Part shown: one piece after another, positions 8,623-16,108 of the stretch
How the letters are laid out: the number at the start of each line of letters is the position of its first letter
Numbering within the stretch: position 1 is the first letter of the stretch
Assembly: GCA_913778765.1 (NCBI GenBank)
Contig: CAJYXO010000154.1
Location: 1 to 45,244 of the forward strand
From: an uncultured Massilia sp.
GTDB taxonomy: Bacteria > Pseudomonadota > Gammaproteobacteria > Burkholderiales > Burkholderiaceae_D
DNA length: 45,244 nt
Direction of reading: 5' to 3'
Notes under the pieces: model-generated
Told to the model about the DNA's origin: nothing
The model's input: only the letters and a program-made list of their open reading frames with translations
Database searches by the model: none
Program-made: the position numbers and the translations under genes

Positions 8623-8745
8623 TTAACGGCGGAAGGCGCTGCGCAGGCGCGCCGCCAATGAGGCGGCCAGAGTGAAGGCATAGGGGCGGGTCGGCAGGGC
8701 TTTGCCGAGCGAACCGGCGTAGTTGCAGCGCTGAGTAACGGGCAT
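8623..8745 (-). CDS. Small hypothetical protein, 40 residues
   Basis: A short open frame encodes a basic 40-residue peptide starting MPVTQRCNYAG and ending AARLRSAFRR. It is supported by a good ribosome-binding site (GGAG about 9 bases before the ATG, within TTGGAGATAGACAAC) and by an isolated position between two genes on the other strand, where nothing else explains the sequence. The C-terminal half (FTLAASLAARLRSAFRR) would form a positively charged amphipathic helix. No family is recognised; codon use is normal for the genome. It could be a real small protein or a chance frame. Confidence 0.5.
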   Translation of the reverse strand: MPVTQRCNYAGSLGKALPTRPYAFTLAASLAARLRSAFRR

Positions 8746-8920
8746 GTTGTCTATCTCCAATTTATTGACAGAATAGCCATGCCGCATGGCGCGTTCTGTG
8801 CGGCACCTCTCATAAGGACGGCAGGCCGGCACAATTGATCGTTCTCAAACCTGTACACCGTGTGCCTTTTACCCTGATCGGGTTGCACCCAACACCATCA
8901 CACACGCCAGGAGAACCGCA

Positions 8921-9490
8921 ATGAGCTACGCAGACCGCGACAAATACGGCATGTACAAGAACACCGGCAGCGCCGGCCCCGGCCCTTCCCTGATGGGGGC
9001 CGACACCCTGCTCGGCGACGGCGTCGTCAACGGCGCCAATGAAGACCTGGGCGACATCAAGGAGATCATGCTCGACATGAACACCGGCCAGGTCGCCTAT
9101 GCCGTGCTGGCCTTCGGCGGCTTCCTCGGCATGGGCGAAAAGCTGTTCGCCGTGCCGTGGCAGGCCCTGCACCTCGATACGGTCAACCGGCGCTTCGTGC
9201 TCGACGTCGAGAAAGAACGCCTGAAAGCCGCCCCGGGCTTCAACAAGGATGCCTGGCCCGACATGGCCGACGTCCAGTGGGCCAGCCAGGTCCACAGCTT
9301 CTACGGCACCGATCCGGCCCGCGGCGGCGCGCCCAGCATGGGCCCCGACGTGGTCATGCGCGGCATGCCGGACGGCGCCGGCGCGGGGGATCTCCGCTCG
9401 GGCAGCGGCATCAGCACCGATCCGCGCGCCGGCAACCTGGGCGGCGATGACAAGGATCTGAGCAAGATCCGCGGCAGCAATATTGGATAA
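8921..9490 (+). CDS. PRC-barrel domain protein
   Basis: A 189-residue soluble protein. Residues about 20-110 form a PRC-barrel: LMGADTLLGDGVVNGANEDLGDIKEIMLD then VAYAVLAFGGFLGMGEKLFAVPWQAL, a sequence pattern typical of stand-alone bacterial PRC-barrel proteins, often stress- or envelope-linked. The C-terminal 70 residues are Gly/Asp/Ser-rich and probably disordered. The start ATG has AGGAG 8 bases upstream. It stands alone, with its own spacer on each side. Exact function is unknown. Confidence 0.85.
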   Translation: MSYADRDKYGMYKNTGSAGPGPSLMGADTLLGDGVVNGANEDLGDIKEIMLDMNTGQVAYAVLAFGGFLGMGEKLFAVPWQALHLDTVNRRFVLDVEKERLKAAPGFNKDAWPDMADVQWASQVHSFYGTDPARGGAPSMGPDVVMRGMPDGAGAGDLRSGSGISTDPRAGNLGGDDKDLSKIRGSNIG

Positions 9491-9544
9491 AAACGCTTTT
9501 CATTACCTGGGACGTAATCGCCGGGAAGCGCGGCAATCCGCACA

Positions 9545-9578
9545 ATGGTCTCCATCGTCAACCACCGAAGGAGACCAT
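9545..9578 (+). promoter_or_regulatory. Hairpin masking a ribosome-binding site
   Basis: ATGGTCTCC (9545-9553) and GGAGACCAT (9570-9578) are perfect 9-base inverted repeats separated by 16 bases. The right arm contains the GGAG that serves the GTG start at 9580. If both arms are transcribed, the ribosome-binding site is paired, which would allow temperature- or factor-dependent translation. Whether the left arm is in the transcript is not known. Confidence 0.5.
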
Positions 9579-9579
9579 C

Positions 9580-9984
9580 GTGAACCAGGCCAGCAATCAC
9601 ACCAGCAACCACGTCGGCAACCACGCCGCCATCATCGCCGACCGCTACCTCGCCATCTGGAACGAGCGCGACGACATCACGCGCCGCGCCCGTATCGCCC
9701 AGCTGTTCGCCGACAACGCCACCTACGCCGACCCGATGATGCACGGCAGCGGGATCGACGGCATCGACGGCATGATCGCCACCGCCCAGCGCCAGTTTCC
9801 CGGCCACCGCTTCAGCCTGCATGGCACGCCGGACGGCCACAATAACGTGGTGCGCTTCTCGTGGACGCTGGCCGCCGACGATGCGCCGGGCAATGCAGCG
9901 CCGGTGGCCAGGGGCAGCGACATCGCCTATATCGACGGCCGCGGACGCCTGCTCAAGGTCACCGGTTTCCTCGACGCCGCCTGA
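9580..9984 (+). CDS. SnoaL-like / NTF2-like domain protein
   Basis: A 134-residue protein with the SnoaL/NTF2-like alpha+beta barrel pattern: the opening helix ADRYLAIWNERD, the segment LFADNATYADPM, and the strands HRFSLHGTPDGHNNVVRFSW and SDIAYIDGRGRLLKVTGF. Members include ketosteroid-isomerase-like enzymes and many uncharacterised proteins. The GTG start follows AAGGAGACCATC. It precedes an alpha/beta hydrolase by 10 bases and an MmyB-type regulator after that, suggesting one operon that handles a small organic compound. Function is not further resolved. Confidence 0.82.
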   Translation: MNQASNHTSNHVGNHAAIIADRYLAIWNERDDITRRARIAQLFADNATYADPMMHGSGIDGIDGMIATAQRQFPGHRFSLHGTPDGHNNVVRFSWTLAADDAPGNAAPVARGSDIAYIDGRGRLLKVTGFLDAA

Positions 9985-9994
9985 GGGGAGCGCC

Positions 9995-10846
9995 ATGATC
10001 ATTGCGCCCAACACCATCGCCACCAGGGACGGCATCCACCTGTTCTACCGCGACTGGCCCGGCAGCCATCCGCAGGCCCGGCCGGTGCTGTTCGTCGGCG
10101 GCTGGTCGATGCCCTCGGGCTCCTGGGGCTACCAGATGATGGCGCTGCAGCGGCAGGGACTGCGCTGCATCGCCTTCGACCGCCGCGGCCACGGCCGCTC
10201 CAGCGACCCTGGCGGCGGCTACGACTTCGAGACCCTGGCCGGCGACATCGCCGCCGTGATCGAGGCGCTCGACCTGCGCGAGGTGGTGCTGGTCGGGCAC
10301 TCGATGGGCTGCAACGAGATCGTGCGCTACTTGAGCCGCTTCGGCAGCCGGCGGGTCGAGCGCATCGCCCTGCTCGGGCCGATGACGCCGGGCGTGACGC
10401 TCGCCCCGTCGAACCCCGGCGGCGTCGACCCGAGCCTGCTGGAGCAGTTCCGCAGCCGGCAGCTGCTGCGCGACTACCCGCTGTGGATCGAGGAGAACAT
10501 CGAGCCCTTCGTGCCGGGCGCGAACGCCACCACCAAAGCCTGGCTGGCCGCGATGGCCCTCGATCATTCGCTGCAGGCCCTGCACGACTGCCACGCCGCG
10601 GTCCAGGGCGCCGACATGGTCGACGAGCTGCGCGCGATCGGCGTGCCCGCCTTGATCATTGCCGGCGACCTGGACGTGTCGGCGCCGCTGGCGCTGACCG
10701 CGCAGCGCAGCGCCGCGCTGATCCCGGACGTGCGCCTGCAGGTGATCGAAGGCGCCGCGCACGGCATGTTCGTGACCCACGTCGACGCGGTGAATGCCGG
10801 ACTGCTTGAATTCATCCGCGAGCGCGGTTACATTGAGCGCGACTGA
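9995..10846 (+). CDS. Alpha/beta hydrolase
   Basis: A 283-residue hydrolase of the non-haem haloperoxidase/esterase type. The nucleophile elbow GHSMGC is near residues 102-107; an Asp (AGDLDVSAPL) and His (GAAHGMFVTH) late in the chain complete the expected triad. The oxyanion segment FVGGWSMPSGSW and the DRRGHGRSSDP motif fit perhydrolase-like enzymes. No signal peptide is present. I chose ATG 9995 after GAGGGGAGCGCC; upstream in-frame starts would run into the preceding gene. It lies between the SnoaL-like gene and the MmyB-type regulator (gap 14 bases), probably as one transcript. Confidence 0.87.
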   Translation: MIIAPNTIATRDGIHLFYRDWPGSHPQARPVLFVGGWSMPSGSWGYQMMALQRQGLRCIAFDRRGHGRSSDPGGGYDFETLAGDIAAVIEALDLREVVLVGHSMGCNEIVRYLSRFGSRRVERIALLGPMTPGVTLAPSNPGGVDPSLLEQFRSRQLLRDYPLWIEENIEPFVPGANATTKAWLAAMALDHSLQALHDCHAAVQGADMVDELRAIGVPALIIAGDLDVSAPLALTAQRSAALIPDVRLQVIEGAAHGMFVTHVDAVNAGLLEFIRERGYIERD

Positions 10847-10860
10847 ACGGGAGCGTGGGA

Positions 10861-11703
10861 ATGAACGACAGCGATGGCAGCGCCAATGCCGGCTACTTCA
10901 ACGACTTCGCGTCCGCGCTGCGCTACTGGCGCACGCGGCGCGGCGCCAGCCAGCTGCGGCTGGCGACCGACAGCGGCGTCTCCCAGCGCCACCTGAGCTT
11001 CCTGGAAAGCGGCCGCTCGCAGCCCAGCCGCGAGCTGGTGCTGAAGCTGGGCATCGCGCTCGACGTGCCGCTCCGCCAGCGCAACGCGATGCTGCTGGCG
11101 GCCGGCTTCGCGCCGGCCTACCAGGAGCGCAAGCTGTCCGACCCCGAGCTGGCCAGCGTGATGCAGGCGCTCGACTTCATGCTGCGCCAGCAGGCGCCCT
11201 TCCCGGCGCTGGTGGTCGACCGCCTGTGGAACCTGGTGATGTTCAACGAGCCGGCCGCCGGCCTGATGCGCTGGCTGCTCGGCATGCCGTCCGATGCGGC
11301 GATCCCGCGCGACGGCTCGATCAACGTGCTGCGCCTGATGCTGAGCCCCGACGGCCTGCGCCCGCGCCTGCTCAACTGGGAAGCCGTGTGCGCCGACAGC
11401 CTGCTGTGGATCCAGCGCGAAGCCATGGCCGACGGCCCGGGCAGCGAGGCCACCGCCCTGCTGGCCGAGCTGTCCGCCCTGCCCGGCATGCCCTCGGCCG
11501 GCCACGTGCCGAACCTGGACCGGCGCGCCCTGCCCTTCCTGGCGCTGCAGATCGCGCACGAGGGCGTGTGCCTGAACCTGTTCACCACCATCACCACGCT
11601 CGGCACGCCGCACGACGTGACGGTGCACGAACTGCGCCTGGAGTCCTTCTTTCCCGCCGATGCGGCGTCCGCGGATTGGTTCAGGGAGCGCTTCGGCGGC
11701 TGA
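10861..11703 (+). CDS. XRE-family regulator with MmyB-like ligand-binding domain
   Basis: A 280-residue regulator. An N-terminal helix-turn-helix (LRYWRTRRGASQLRLATDSGVSQRHLSFLESGRSQPSRE) is followed by the MmyB-type domain (about 95-275), which has a PAS-like fold and is known to bind fatty-acid-like ligands in some members; typical segments are FPALVVDRLWNLVMFN and the late strand LNLFTTITTLGTPHDVTVHELRLESFFP. Start ATG 10861 has GGGAG 7 bases upstream, preferred over a GTG two codons earlier. It closes the SnoaL/hydrolase cluster and probably regulates it. Confidence 0.88.
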   Translation: MNDSDGSANAGYFNDFASALRYWRTRRGASQLRLATDSGVSQRHLSFLESGRSQPSRELVLKLGIALDVPLRQRNAMLLAAGFAPAYQERKLSDPELASVMQALDFMLRQQAPFPALVVDRLWNLVMFNEPAAGLMRWLLGMPSDAAIPRDGSINVLRLMLSPDGLRPRLLNWEAVCADSLLWIQREAMADGPGSEATALLAELSALPGMPSAGHVPNLDRRALPFLALQIAHEGVCLNLFTTITTLGTPHDVTVHELRLESFFPADAASADWFRERFGG

Positions 11704-11837
11704 CGCTTTCCACGCCGTCGCATTTCGCGCCGCCGGGCTGCATTTCGCGCCGCCCGGCGTCCGTTCGTCGCACGCGGTCCCCGACCATGCCCGGCACGGG
11801 CACAGTGGCGTCACTTCAACCACGTCCGGAGACCGCC

Positions 11838-12365
11838 ATGCTGCAGCAGATCCTCATCCACACCCCCGTCTACGTCTGGGCCATCCTCGCCGTGCTGGTC
11901 TGGCGCGGCAGCGCCGCCCTGCGCGAGCGCGAGACGACCGTGCGCAGCCTGTTCATCGTCCCCCTGATCATGCTGGCGCTGTCGCTGCAGGACGTAGTCG
12001 TGAAATTCGGTTCGAACGCTGCGGCGCTCGCCGTTTGGGCAGTTGCGGCGCTCGGCACCACGCTGCTGGTCTGGAAGTTCGGCCGCAGCCGCACGGCGCC
12101 CGGCGGTACGGCCGGCAGCGTGATCGTGCGCGGCAGCCGGGTGCCGCTGGCGATGATGATGGCGGTGTTCTTCACCAAGTATGCGGCCTCGGTGCTGCTG
12201 GCGGTGCTGCCGCAGGCGCGCCAGGATGCGCTGTTCGCGGCCGCCGTGTGCGCGCTGTTCGGCGTGTTCAATGGCGCCTTCCTGGGTCGCCTGGCCGCCG
12301 ACCTCGCGGCCCTGCGGCGGGCCGCCGCCCATGCGCCGGCCGTACAGGGCGTGCTTCAGGCCTGA
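11838..12365 (+). CDS. Membrane protein, DUF6622-like
   Basis: A 175-residue protein with about four to five hydrophobic segments: residues 8-24, 38-55, 62-80, 105-125 and 130-150. The opening LQQILIHTPVYVWAILAVLVWRG and the segment LFIVPLIMLALSLQDV match, from memory, small inner-membrane proteins of the DUF6622 type; their role is unknown. ATG 11838 is preceded by GGAGACCGCC. The frame remains open far upstream over the regulator gene, but only from here does the protein look real. It overlaps the convergent tautomerase gene by 10 bases. Confidence 0.8.
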   Translation: MLQQILIHTPVYVWAILAVLVWRGSAALRERETTVRSLFIVPLIMLALSLQDVVVKFGSNAAALAVWAVAALGTTLLVWKFGRSRTAPGGTAGSVIVRGSRVPLAMMMAVFFTKYAASVLLAVLPQARQDALFAAAVCALFGVFNGAFLGRLAADLAALRRAAAHAPAVQGVLQA

Positions 12366-12580
12366 GGCGGCTCCGGCTTCCGCCCCATTTTCTCGAGGGT
12401 CAGGGTCTCGTCGGCCCGGCCCCAGCCGCCGTCGGCGACTTCCTCGACCAGCACCATCGAGAACGGCCGCACGCCCTCGCCGAAGTATTCGACGAACATG
12501 GCCGTGGTGCGGTGGATGATTTCCTCCTTGCGGGCATGGTCGAGGATCCCCTCCGGGAATTTGTAGTTTGCGAATGGCAT
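12356..12580 (-). CDS. Tautomerase family protein (4-oxalocrotonate tautomerase-like)
   Basis: A 74-residue protein. The start MPFANYKFPEG leaves Pro as the first residue after Met removal, the catalytic base of the tautomerase superfamily. The middle region (KEEIIHRTTAMFVEYFGEGVRPFSMVLVEEV) matches the helix and second strand of these enzymes. ATG 12580 is chosen over an upstream in-frame start because it has GGAG at the right distance and puts Pro second. It lies 10 bases after the SDR gene 12591-13331 on the same strand, so the two are likely co-transcribed and controlled by the divergent LysR gene. Confidence 0.87.
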   Translation of the reverse strand: MPFANYKFPEGILDHARKEEIIHRTTAMFVEYFGEGVRPFSMVLVEEVADGGWGRADETLTLEKMGRKPEPPQA

Positions 12581-12590
12581 CTGGTTCTCC

Positions 12591-13331
12591 TCAGACGAAG
12601 CCGCCGTTGACACGCAGGACCTGGTTGTTGACCCAGGCGCCGTCCGGCCCCGCGAGGAAGGCCACGCTGGCCGCGATCTCCTCCGGTTGGCCGAGCCGCT
12701 CCAGCGGCGCCAGCATGGCGAGCTGGCGGATCTGCTCTTCCGATTTCCCGTTCAGGAACATCTCGGTACCGACCGGTCCCGGCGCGACCGCATTGACCGT
12801 GATGCCGCGTCCGCGCAGCTCGTTGGCCATCACGTGCACCAGCCCTTCGACGCCGGCCTTGCTGGCGATGTAGGGACCGTAGTTGGGGAAGGCCTTGGCG
12901 ATCACGCTGGTCGACAGCATGACGATGCGGCCGCCCTCGCCCAGGTACTCGCCTGCCAGCGCCAGCACCACGAAGCTGCCGCGCAGGTTGGTGGCCAGCA
13001 TCCGGTCGAAGGCCGCCAGCTGGTCGAGCCGGATCGGCGCCATCGACATCGCGCCGGCGCTGTTGACCACCACGTCGATGCGGCCGAAGGCCTGGCGCGC
13101 TTCGTCGAACAGACGACGCATGTCCTGCTCGCTGGCGACGTCGCCCTGCACGGCGATGGCGCGCCGGCCCAGCGCCTCGACGGCGGCCACGGTCTCATCG
13201 GCCTTGGCGGCATTGCCGGCATAGTTGACGGCGATGTCGAAGCCGTCCCTGGCCAGCCGGATGGCGATCGCCCGGCCGATGCCGCGCGAGGCGCCGGTGA
13301 CGATGGCGGTTCCTGCTTTGGTTTCTTGCAT
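12591..13331 (-). CDS. SDR family oxidoreductase
   Basis: A 246-residue classical short-chain dehydrogenase, similar to 3-oxoacyl-ACP reductase and glucose dehydrogenase types. The cofactor motif TGASRGIG is at 12-19, an NSAG replaces the usual NNAG near 86-89, and the catalytic YIASK is near 155. The loop VNAVAPGPVGTEMFL and the ending VNNQVLRVNGGFV are typical. ATG 13331 has GAGGAGAGCTC upstream. It diverges from the LysR gene at 13432, which is the likely regulator, and is followed by a tautomerase. The substrate is unknown. Confidence 0.9.
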   Translation of the reverse strand: MQETKAGTAIVTGASRGIGRAIAIRLARDGFDIAVNYAGNAAKADETVAAVEALGRRAIAVQGDVASEQDMRRLFDEARQAFGRIDVVVNSAGAMSMAPIRLDQLAAFDRMLATNLRGSFVVLALAGEYLGEGGRIVMLSTSVIAKAFPNYGPYIASKAGVEGLVHVMANELRGRGITVNAVAPGPVGTEMFLNGKSEEQIRQLAMLAPLERLGQPEEIAASVAFLAGPDGAWVNNQVLRVNGGFV

Positions 13332-13396
13332 GTGAGCTCTCCTCGTGAACGATGAAGACATTTTCAGTTTTTCATTGGGAGAGATAAAGGCATAGA

Positions 13397-13416
13397 ATTG
13401 AACATGTCTATTCAAT
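13397..13416. promoter_or_regulatory. LysR-type operator candidate between SDR and lysR
   Basis: ATTGAA (13397-13402) and TTCAAT (13411-13416) are inverted repeats separated by 8 bases. They lie in the divergent spacer, 15 bases before the LysR start, and contain a T-N11-A arrangement, the general LysR-box form. The repeat probably controls both the LysR gene and the SDR-tautomerase pair. Confidence 0.6.
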
Positions 13417-13431
13417 GAGGCTCAACAATCC

Positions 13432-14343
13432 ATGGACCGCCTGGACACCCTGCAGCTGTTCACCCGCATCGTCGAGCTGGGCAGTTTCAGCCGCGCCGCC
13501 GACATGCTCGACGTGCCGCGCGCCACCGCCACCCACGCCATCCAGGAACTGGAAGCGCGGCTGGGCACGCGCCTGCTGGAGCGCACCACGCGCCACGTCC
13601 GCCCCACGCTGGACGGCCAGGCTTATTACGAACGCTGCGTGCTGGTGCTGAGCGAACTCGACGACGCCGAAGCGGCTTTCCGCCACCAGGCGTCGAACCC
13701 GCGCGGCGTGCTGCGGGTCGACATGAACGGCGTCCACGCCAGGCACGTCGTCCTGCCGCGCATCCAGGAGTTCCATGCGCGCTATCCGCAGATCGAACTG
13801 GTGCTGAGCAGCGGCGACCGGCTGGTCGACCTGGTGCGCGAAGGCGTCGATTGCGTGATCCGGGGCGGCAACCCGCGCGACCTGCAGCTGGTGGCGCGGC
13901 CGCTGGCGCGCATGCCGCAGGGGATCTTCGCCAGCCCGGCCTACCTGGCGGCGCATGGCGCGCCGGCCCATCCGGCGGAGCTTGCCGCGCACCAGGCCGT
14001 GGCATTCTTCGCCAGCAGCGGCGCGATCGATTACCCCTTCCTGCTGGAGGTGGATGGCGAGACGCGCCAGTACGCGCCCGGCGGCTGGCTGGCCGTCAAC
14101 GACGCCGACAACTACGTTGAAGCGGCCCTGCGCGGCTGCGGCCTGATCCAGGCGCCGCGCTTTCATCTGGAAGCGGCGCTGGCCGAGGGCAGCCTGGTCG
14201 AGGTGCTGGCCGGCTGGCCCAGCCCGGCGCTGCCGCTGACGGCGCTGTATCCGCAGCGCAGGCAACTGTCGCCGCGGGTGCGGGTGTTCGTCGACTGGAT
14301 CGCCCAGCTCTATCGGGAACGCTTCGGCGCCTCAGGCGCCTGA
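13432..14343 (+). CDS. LysR-family transcriptional regulator
   Basis: A 303-residue regulator. The N-terminal winged helix-turn-helix (about 1-60; LDTLQLFTRIVELGSFSRAADMLDVPRATATHAIQELEARLG) is followed by the periplasmic-binding-like effector domain, with RGVLRVDMNG opening it near residue 92 and VREGVDCVIRGG in the middle. The pattern fits the large betaproteobacterial group often divergent from the oxidoreductase it controls. Here the divergent neighbour is the SDR at 12591-13331 with a shared inverted repeat. Its 3' end overlaps the convergent SDR gene at 14332-15078 by 12 bases. Confidence 0.9.
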   Translation: MDRLDTLQLFTRIVELGSFSRAADMLDVPRATATHAIQELEARLGTRLLERTTRHVRPTLDGQAYYERCVLVLSELDDAEAAFRHQASNPRGVLRVDMNGVHARHVVLPRIQEFHARYPQIELVLSSGDRLVDLVREGVDCVIRGGNPRDLQLVARPLARMPQGIFASPAYLAAHGAPAHPAELAAHQAVAFFASSGAIDYPFLLEVDGETRQYAPGGWLAVNDADNYVEAALRGCGLIQAPRFHLEAALAEGSLVEVLAGWPSPALPLTALYPQRRQLSPRVRVFVDWIAQLYRERFGASGA

Positions 14344-15078
14344 CGCGGCCAATGCCACCGCATCCGCGCCGGCAGGCAGCCGCAGCGGCGCCGAGGCATC
14401 GGTGGCGGCGCGCCATACCGCATCCACCACGTCCTGCGCATGGGTCACCGGACCGCCCTCGCCGCGGCTCGCGAAGACCCGCTGCGCGAACCCGGCATAC
14501 GCCGCCGGAATGCCATCCCGCATGCGCGGCTGGGCATTCCTGCCGAAGCTCGTCTCGGGCGCGCGTCCCGGCAGCACCAGGCTGACACGCACGCCGAACG
14601 CCGCCAGCTCCAGCGCCAGCGACTCGGTGAAGGCGTTCACCGCGGCCTTGCTGGCGGTGTACACGGACAGCAGCGGCAGTGGCGCCAGCGTGGTGCTGGA
14701 CGAGACGTTGACGATCGCGCCCGCGCCGCGATCGCGAAATTGCGGCAGCAAGGCCTGGATCAGCGCCATCGCGCCGAAGGTGTTGGTGTCGAAGACCTCG
14801 CGCACCATCGCCATGCTCGTGCCTTCGAATGCGCTCATCAGGCCGATGCCGGCGTTATTGACGAGGACGTCGACCGGCCCGGCGGCGGCCACGGCGCGGC
14901 GGATGCTGTCCTCGTCGCTCACGTCCAGCGGCAGCACGCGCAGGTGCGCGGAGGCCGGCAGCAGGTCTGCGCGCGGCGTGCGCATGGTGGCGACGACTTG
15001 CCAGCCTTGCGCCAGGAAGTGCCTGGCGATTTCCAGGCCGAAGCCGGACGAGCAGCCGGTGATCAGGACGGTTTGCAT
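14332..15078 (-). CDS. SDR family oxidoreductase
   Basis: A 248-residue classical short-chain dehydrogenase. The motif TGCSSGFG (7-14) is the glycine-rich loop; the FG ending instead of IG is common in the 17-beta-hydroxysteroid-like subgroup. NNAG follows near 74, and the catalytic YTASK near 143. The region VRVSLVLPGRAPETSF is atypical in having GRAPETSF where many members have GPVxT. The gene diverges from the AraC regulator at 15179 and shares with it a spacer carrying a 9-base inverted repeat; that regulator probably controls it. Substrate unknown. Confidence 0.9.
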   Translation of the reverse strand: MQTVLITGCSSGFGLEIARHFLAQGWQVVATMRTPRADLLPASAHLRVLPLDVSDEDSIRRAVAAAGPVDVLVNNAGIGLMSAFEGTSMAMVREVFDTNTFGAMALIQALLPQFRDRGAGAIVNVSSSTTLAPLPLLSVYTASKAAVNAFTESLALELAAFGVRVSLVLPGRAPETSFGRNAQPRMRDGIPAAYAGFAQRVFASRGEGGPVTHAQDVVDAVWRAATDASAPLRLPAGADAVALAASGA

Positions 15079-15128
15079 GGTGAAGCCCTTCGAGTGGTGA
15101 AAAGTCCGCTCACTTTAGCCGCATGTCC

Positions 15129-15176
15129 CAGGACGATCTATAATCAAGAATCCATCAGATATTATCAATCGTCCTG
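15129..15176. promoter_or_regulatory. Divergent promoter with 9-base inverted repeat
   Basis: CAGGACGAT (15129-15137) and ATCGTCCTG (15168-15176) are perfect inverted repeats 30 bases apart. Between them lie a plus-strand TATAAT (15139-15144) and a minus-strand pair TTGATA (15163-15168) / GATTAT (15140-15145) with 17-base spacing, which fits a promoter for the SDR gene. The right arm ends 2 bases before the AraC-type gene's ATG. Inference: the repeat is the operator of that regulator and can repress both directions. Confidence 0.6.
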
Positions 15177-15178
15177 AG

Positions 15179-16090
15179 ATGAGCGATCCGCTTGCCGACA
15201 TCGTGTCCCTCCTCCGCCCCAGCGCGCCGATGTCGAAGGTCGCCAGCGGCGCCGGCAACTGGCGGGTCAGGCGCGAAGAATACGGCCGCCCTTTCTATTG
15301 CGTGATTCTCGAAGGCCGGTGCCGCCTGGTACCCGACGGCGCGGCCCCCTTGCTGCTGGAGCAAGGCGATTTCGTGCTGATCCCGGCGGCCGCCGGCTTC
15401 ACGGTGAGTGGCGTAGCGGAAGGCTCGCAGGCCCGGAGAGATGAGCGGGTCAGCTTCCTGCCCGGCCCGGAGACCCGGCACGGCGACCCGGCCGGCCCCG
15501 CCGACGTGCGCATGCTGGTCGGCTACTGCGCGTTCGAATCGCCCGATGCGCACTTGCTGGTATCGCTGCTGCCGCGCCTGGTCCATGTGCGCGGCGAGGA
15601 CAGGCTGGCGACCTATGTGCGGCTGGTCAGCGAAGAAACCCTGGCCGCGCGGCCGGCGCGCGACGTGGTGCAGGCGCGCCTGCTCGAAGTCCTGCTGATC
15701 GAAGCGCTGCGCTGCGGCCCCGCGAGCGCGGCGTCGCCGGGGCTGGTGCGCGGCCTGGCAGACGCCAGGCTGGCGGCCGCGCTGAAGAACATGCACGAAC
15801 GGCCCGCCCACGCCTGGACGGTGGGCGAACTGGCCAAGGCGGCGGCCTTGTCGCGCTCGGCCTTCTTCGAGCGCTTCAGCCGCGAGGTCGGCGTCGCCCC
15901 CATGGAATACCTGCTGGCCTGGCGCATGGCGATGGCCAAGGCGCTCCTGCGCCGCGCCGGCGCCGGCGTGGCGGCCGTGGCCGAGCGGGTTGGCTACGGC
16001 TCCGCCAGCGCCTTCAGCACGGCCTTCGCGCGGCACGTGGGCGTGCCGCCCGGACGTTATGCGCGCGACCGGGCCCCGGCCGCAGCCTGA
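15179..16090 (+). CDS. AraC-family regulator with N-terminal cupin domain
   Basis: A 303-residue regulator. The N-terminal half is a cupin-type sensor (AraC-binding/Cupin_6 pattern: WRVRREEYGRPFYCVILEGRCRL, LLLEQGDFVLIPAA). The C-terminal 100 residues form the double helix-turn-helix DNA-binding domain, with WTVGELAKAAALSRSAFFERFSREVGVAPMEYLLAWRM and VAERVGYGSASAFSTAFARHVGVPP. It diverges from the SDR gene and likely regulates it and itself through the spacer repeat. The start ATG directly follows the right repeat arm, and no clear ribosome-binding site is visible, so expression may be low. Confidence 0.9.
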   Translation: MSDPLADIVSLLRPSAPMSKVASGAGNWRVRREEYGRPFYCVILEGRCRLVPDGAAPLLLEQGDFVLIPAAAGFTVSGVAEGSQARRDERVSFLPGPETRHGDPAGPADVRMLVGYCAFESPDAHLLVSLLPRLVHVRGEDRLATYVRLVSEETLAARPARDVVQARLLEVLLIEALRCGPASAASPGLVRGLADARLAAALKNMHERPAHAWTVGELAKAAALSRSAFFERFSREVGVAPMEYLLAWRMAMAKALLRRAGAGVAAVAERVGYGSASAFSTAFARHVGVPPGRYARDRAPAAA

Positions 16091-16108
16091 CAAGCCGCGA
16101 GCGCGCCG

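Noticed and set aside
10794..11837. Upstream extension of the membrane-protein frame over the MmyB-type regulator
   Set aside because: The frame is open for another 348 codons but Arg/Ala/Pro-rich and out of register with the well-supported regulator gene; the real start is at 11838.
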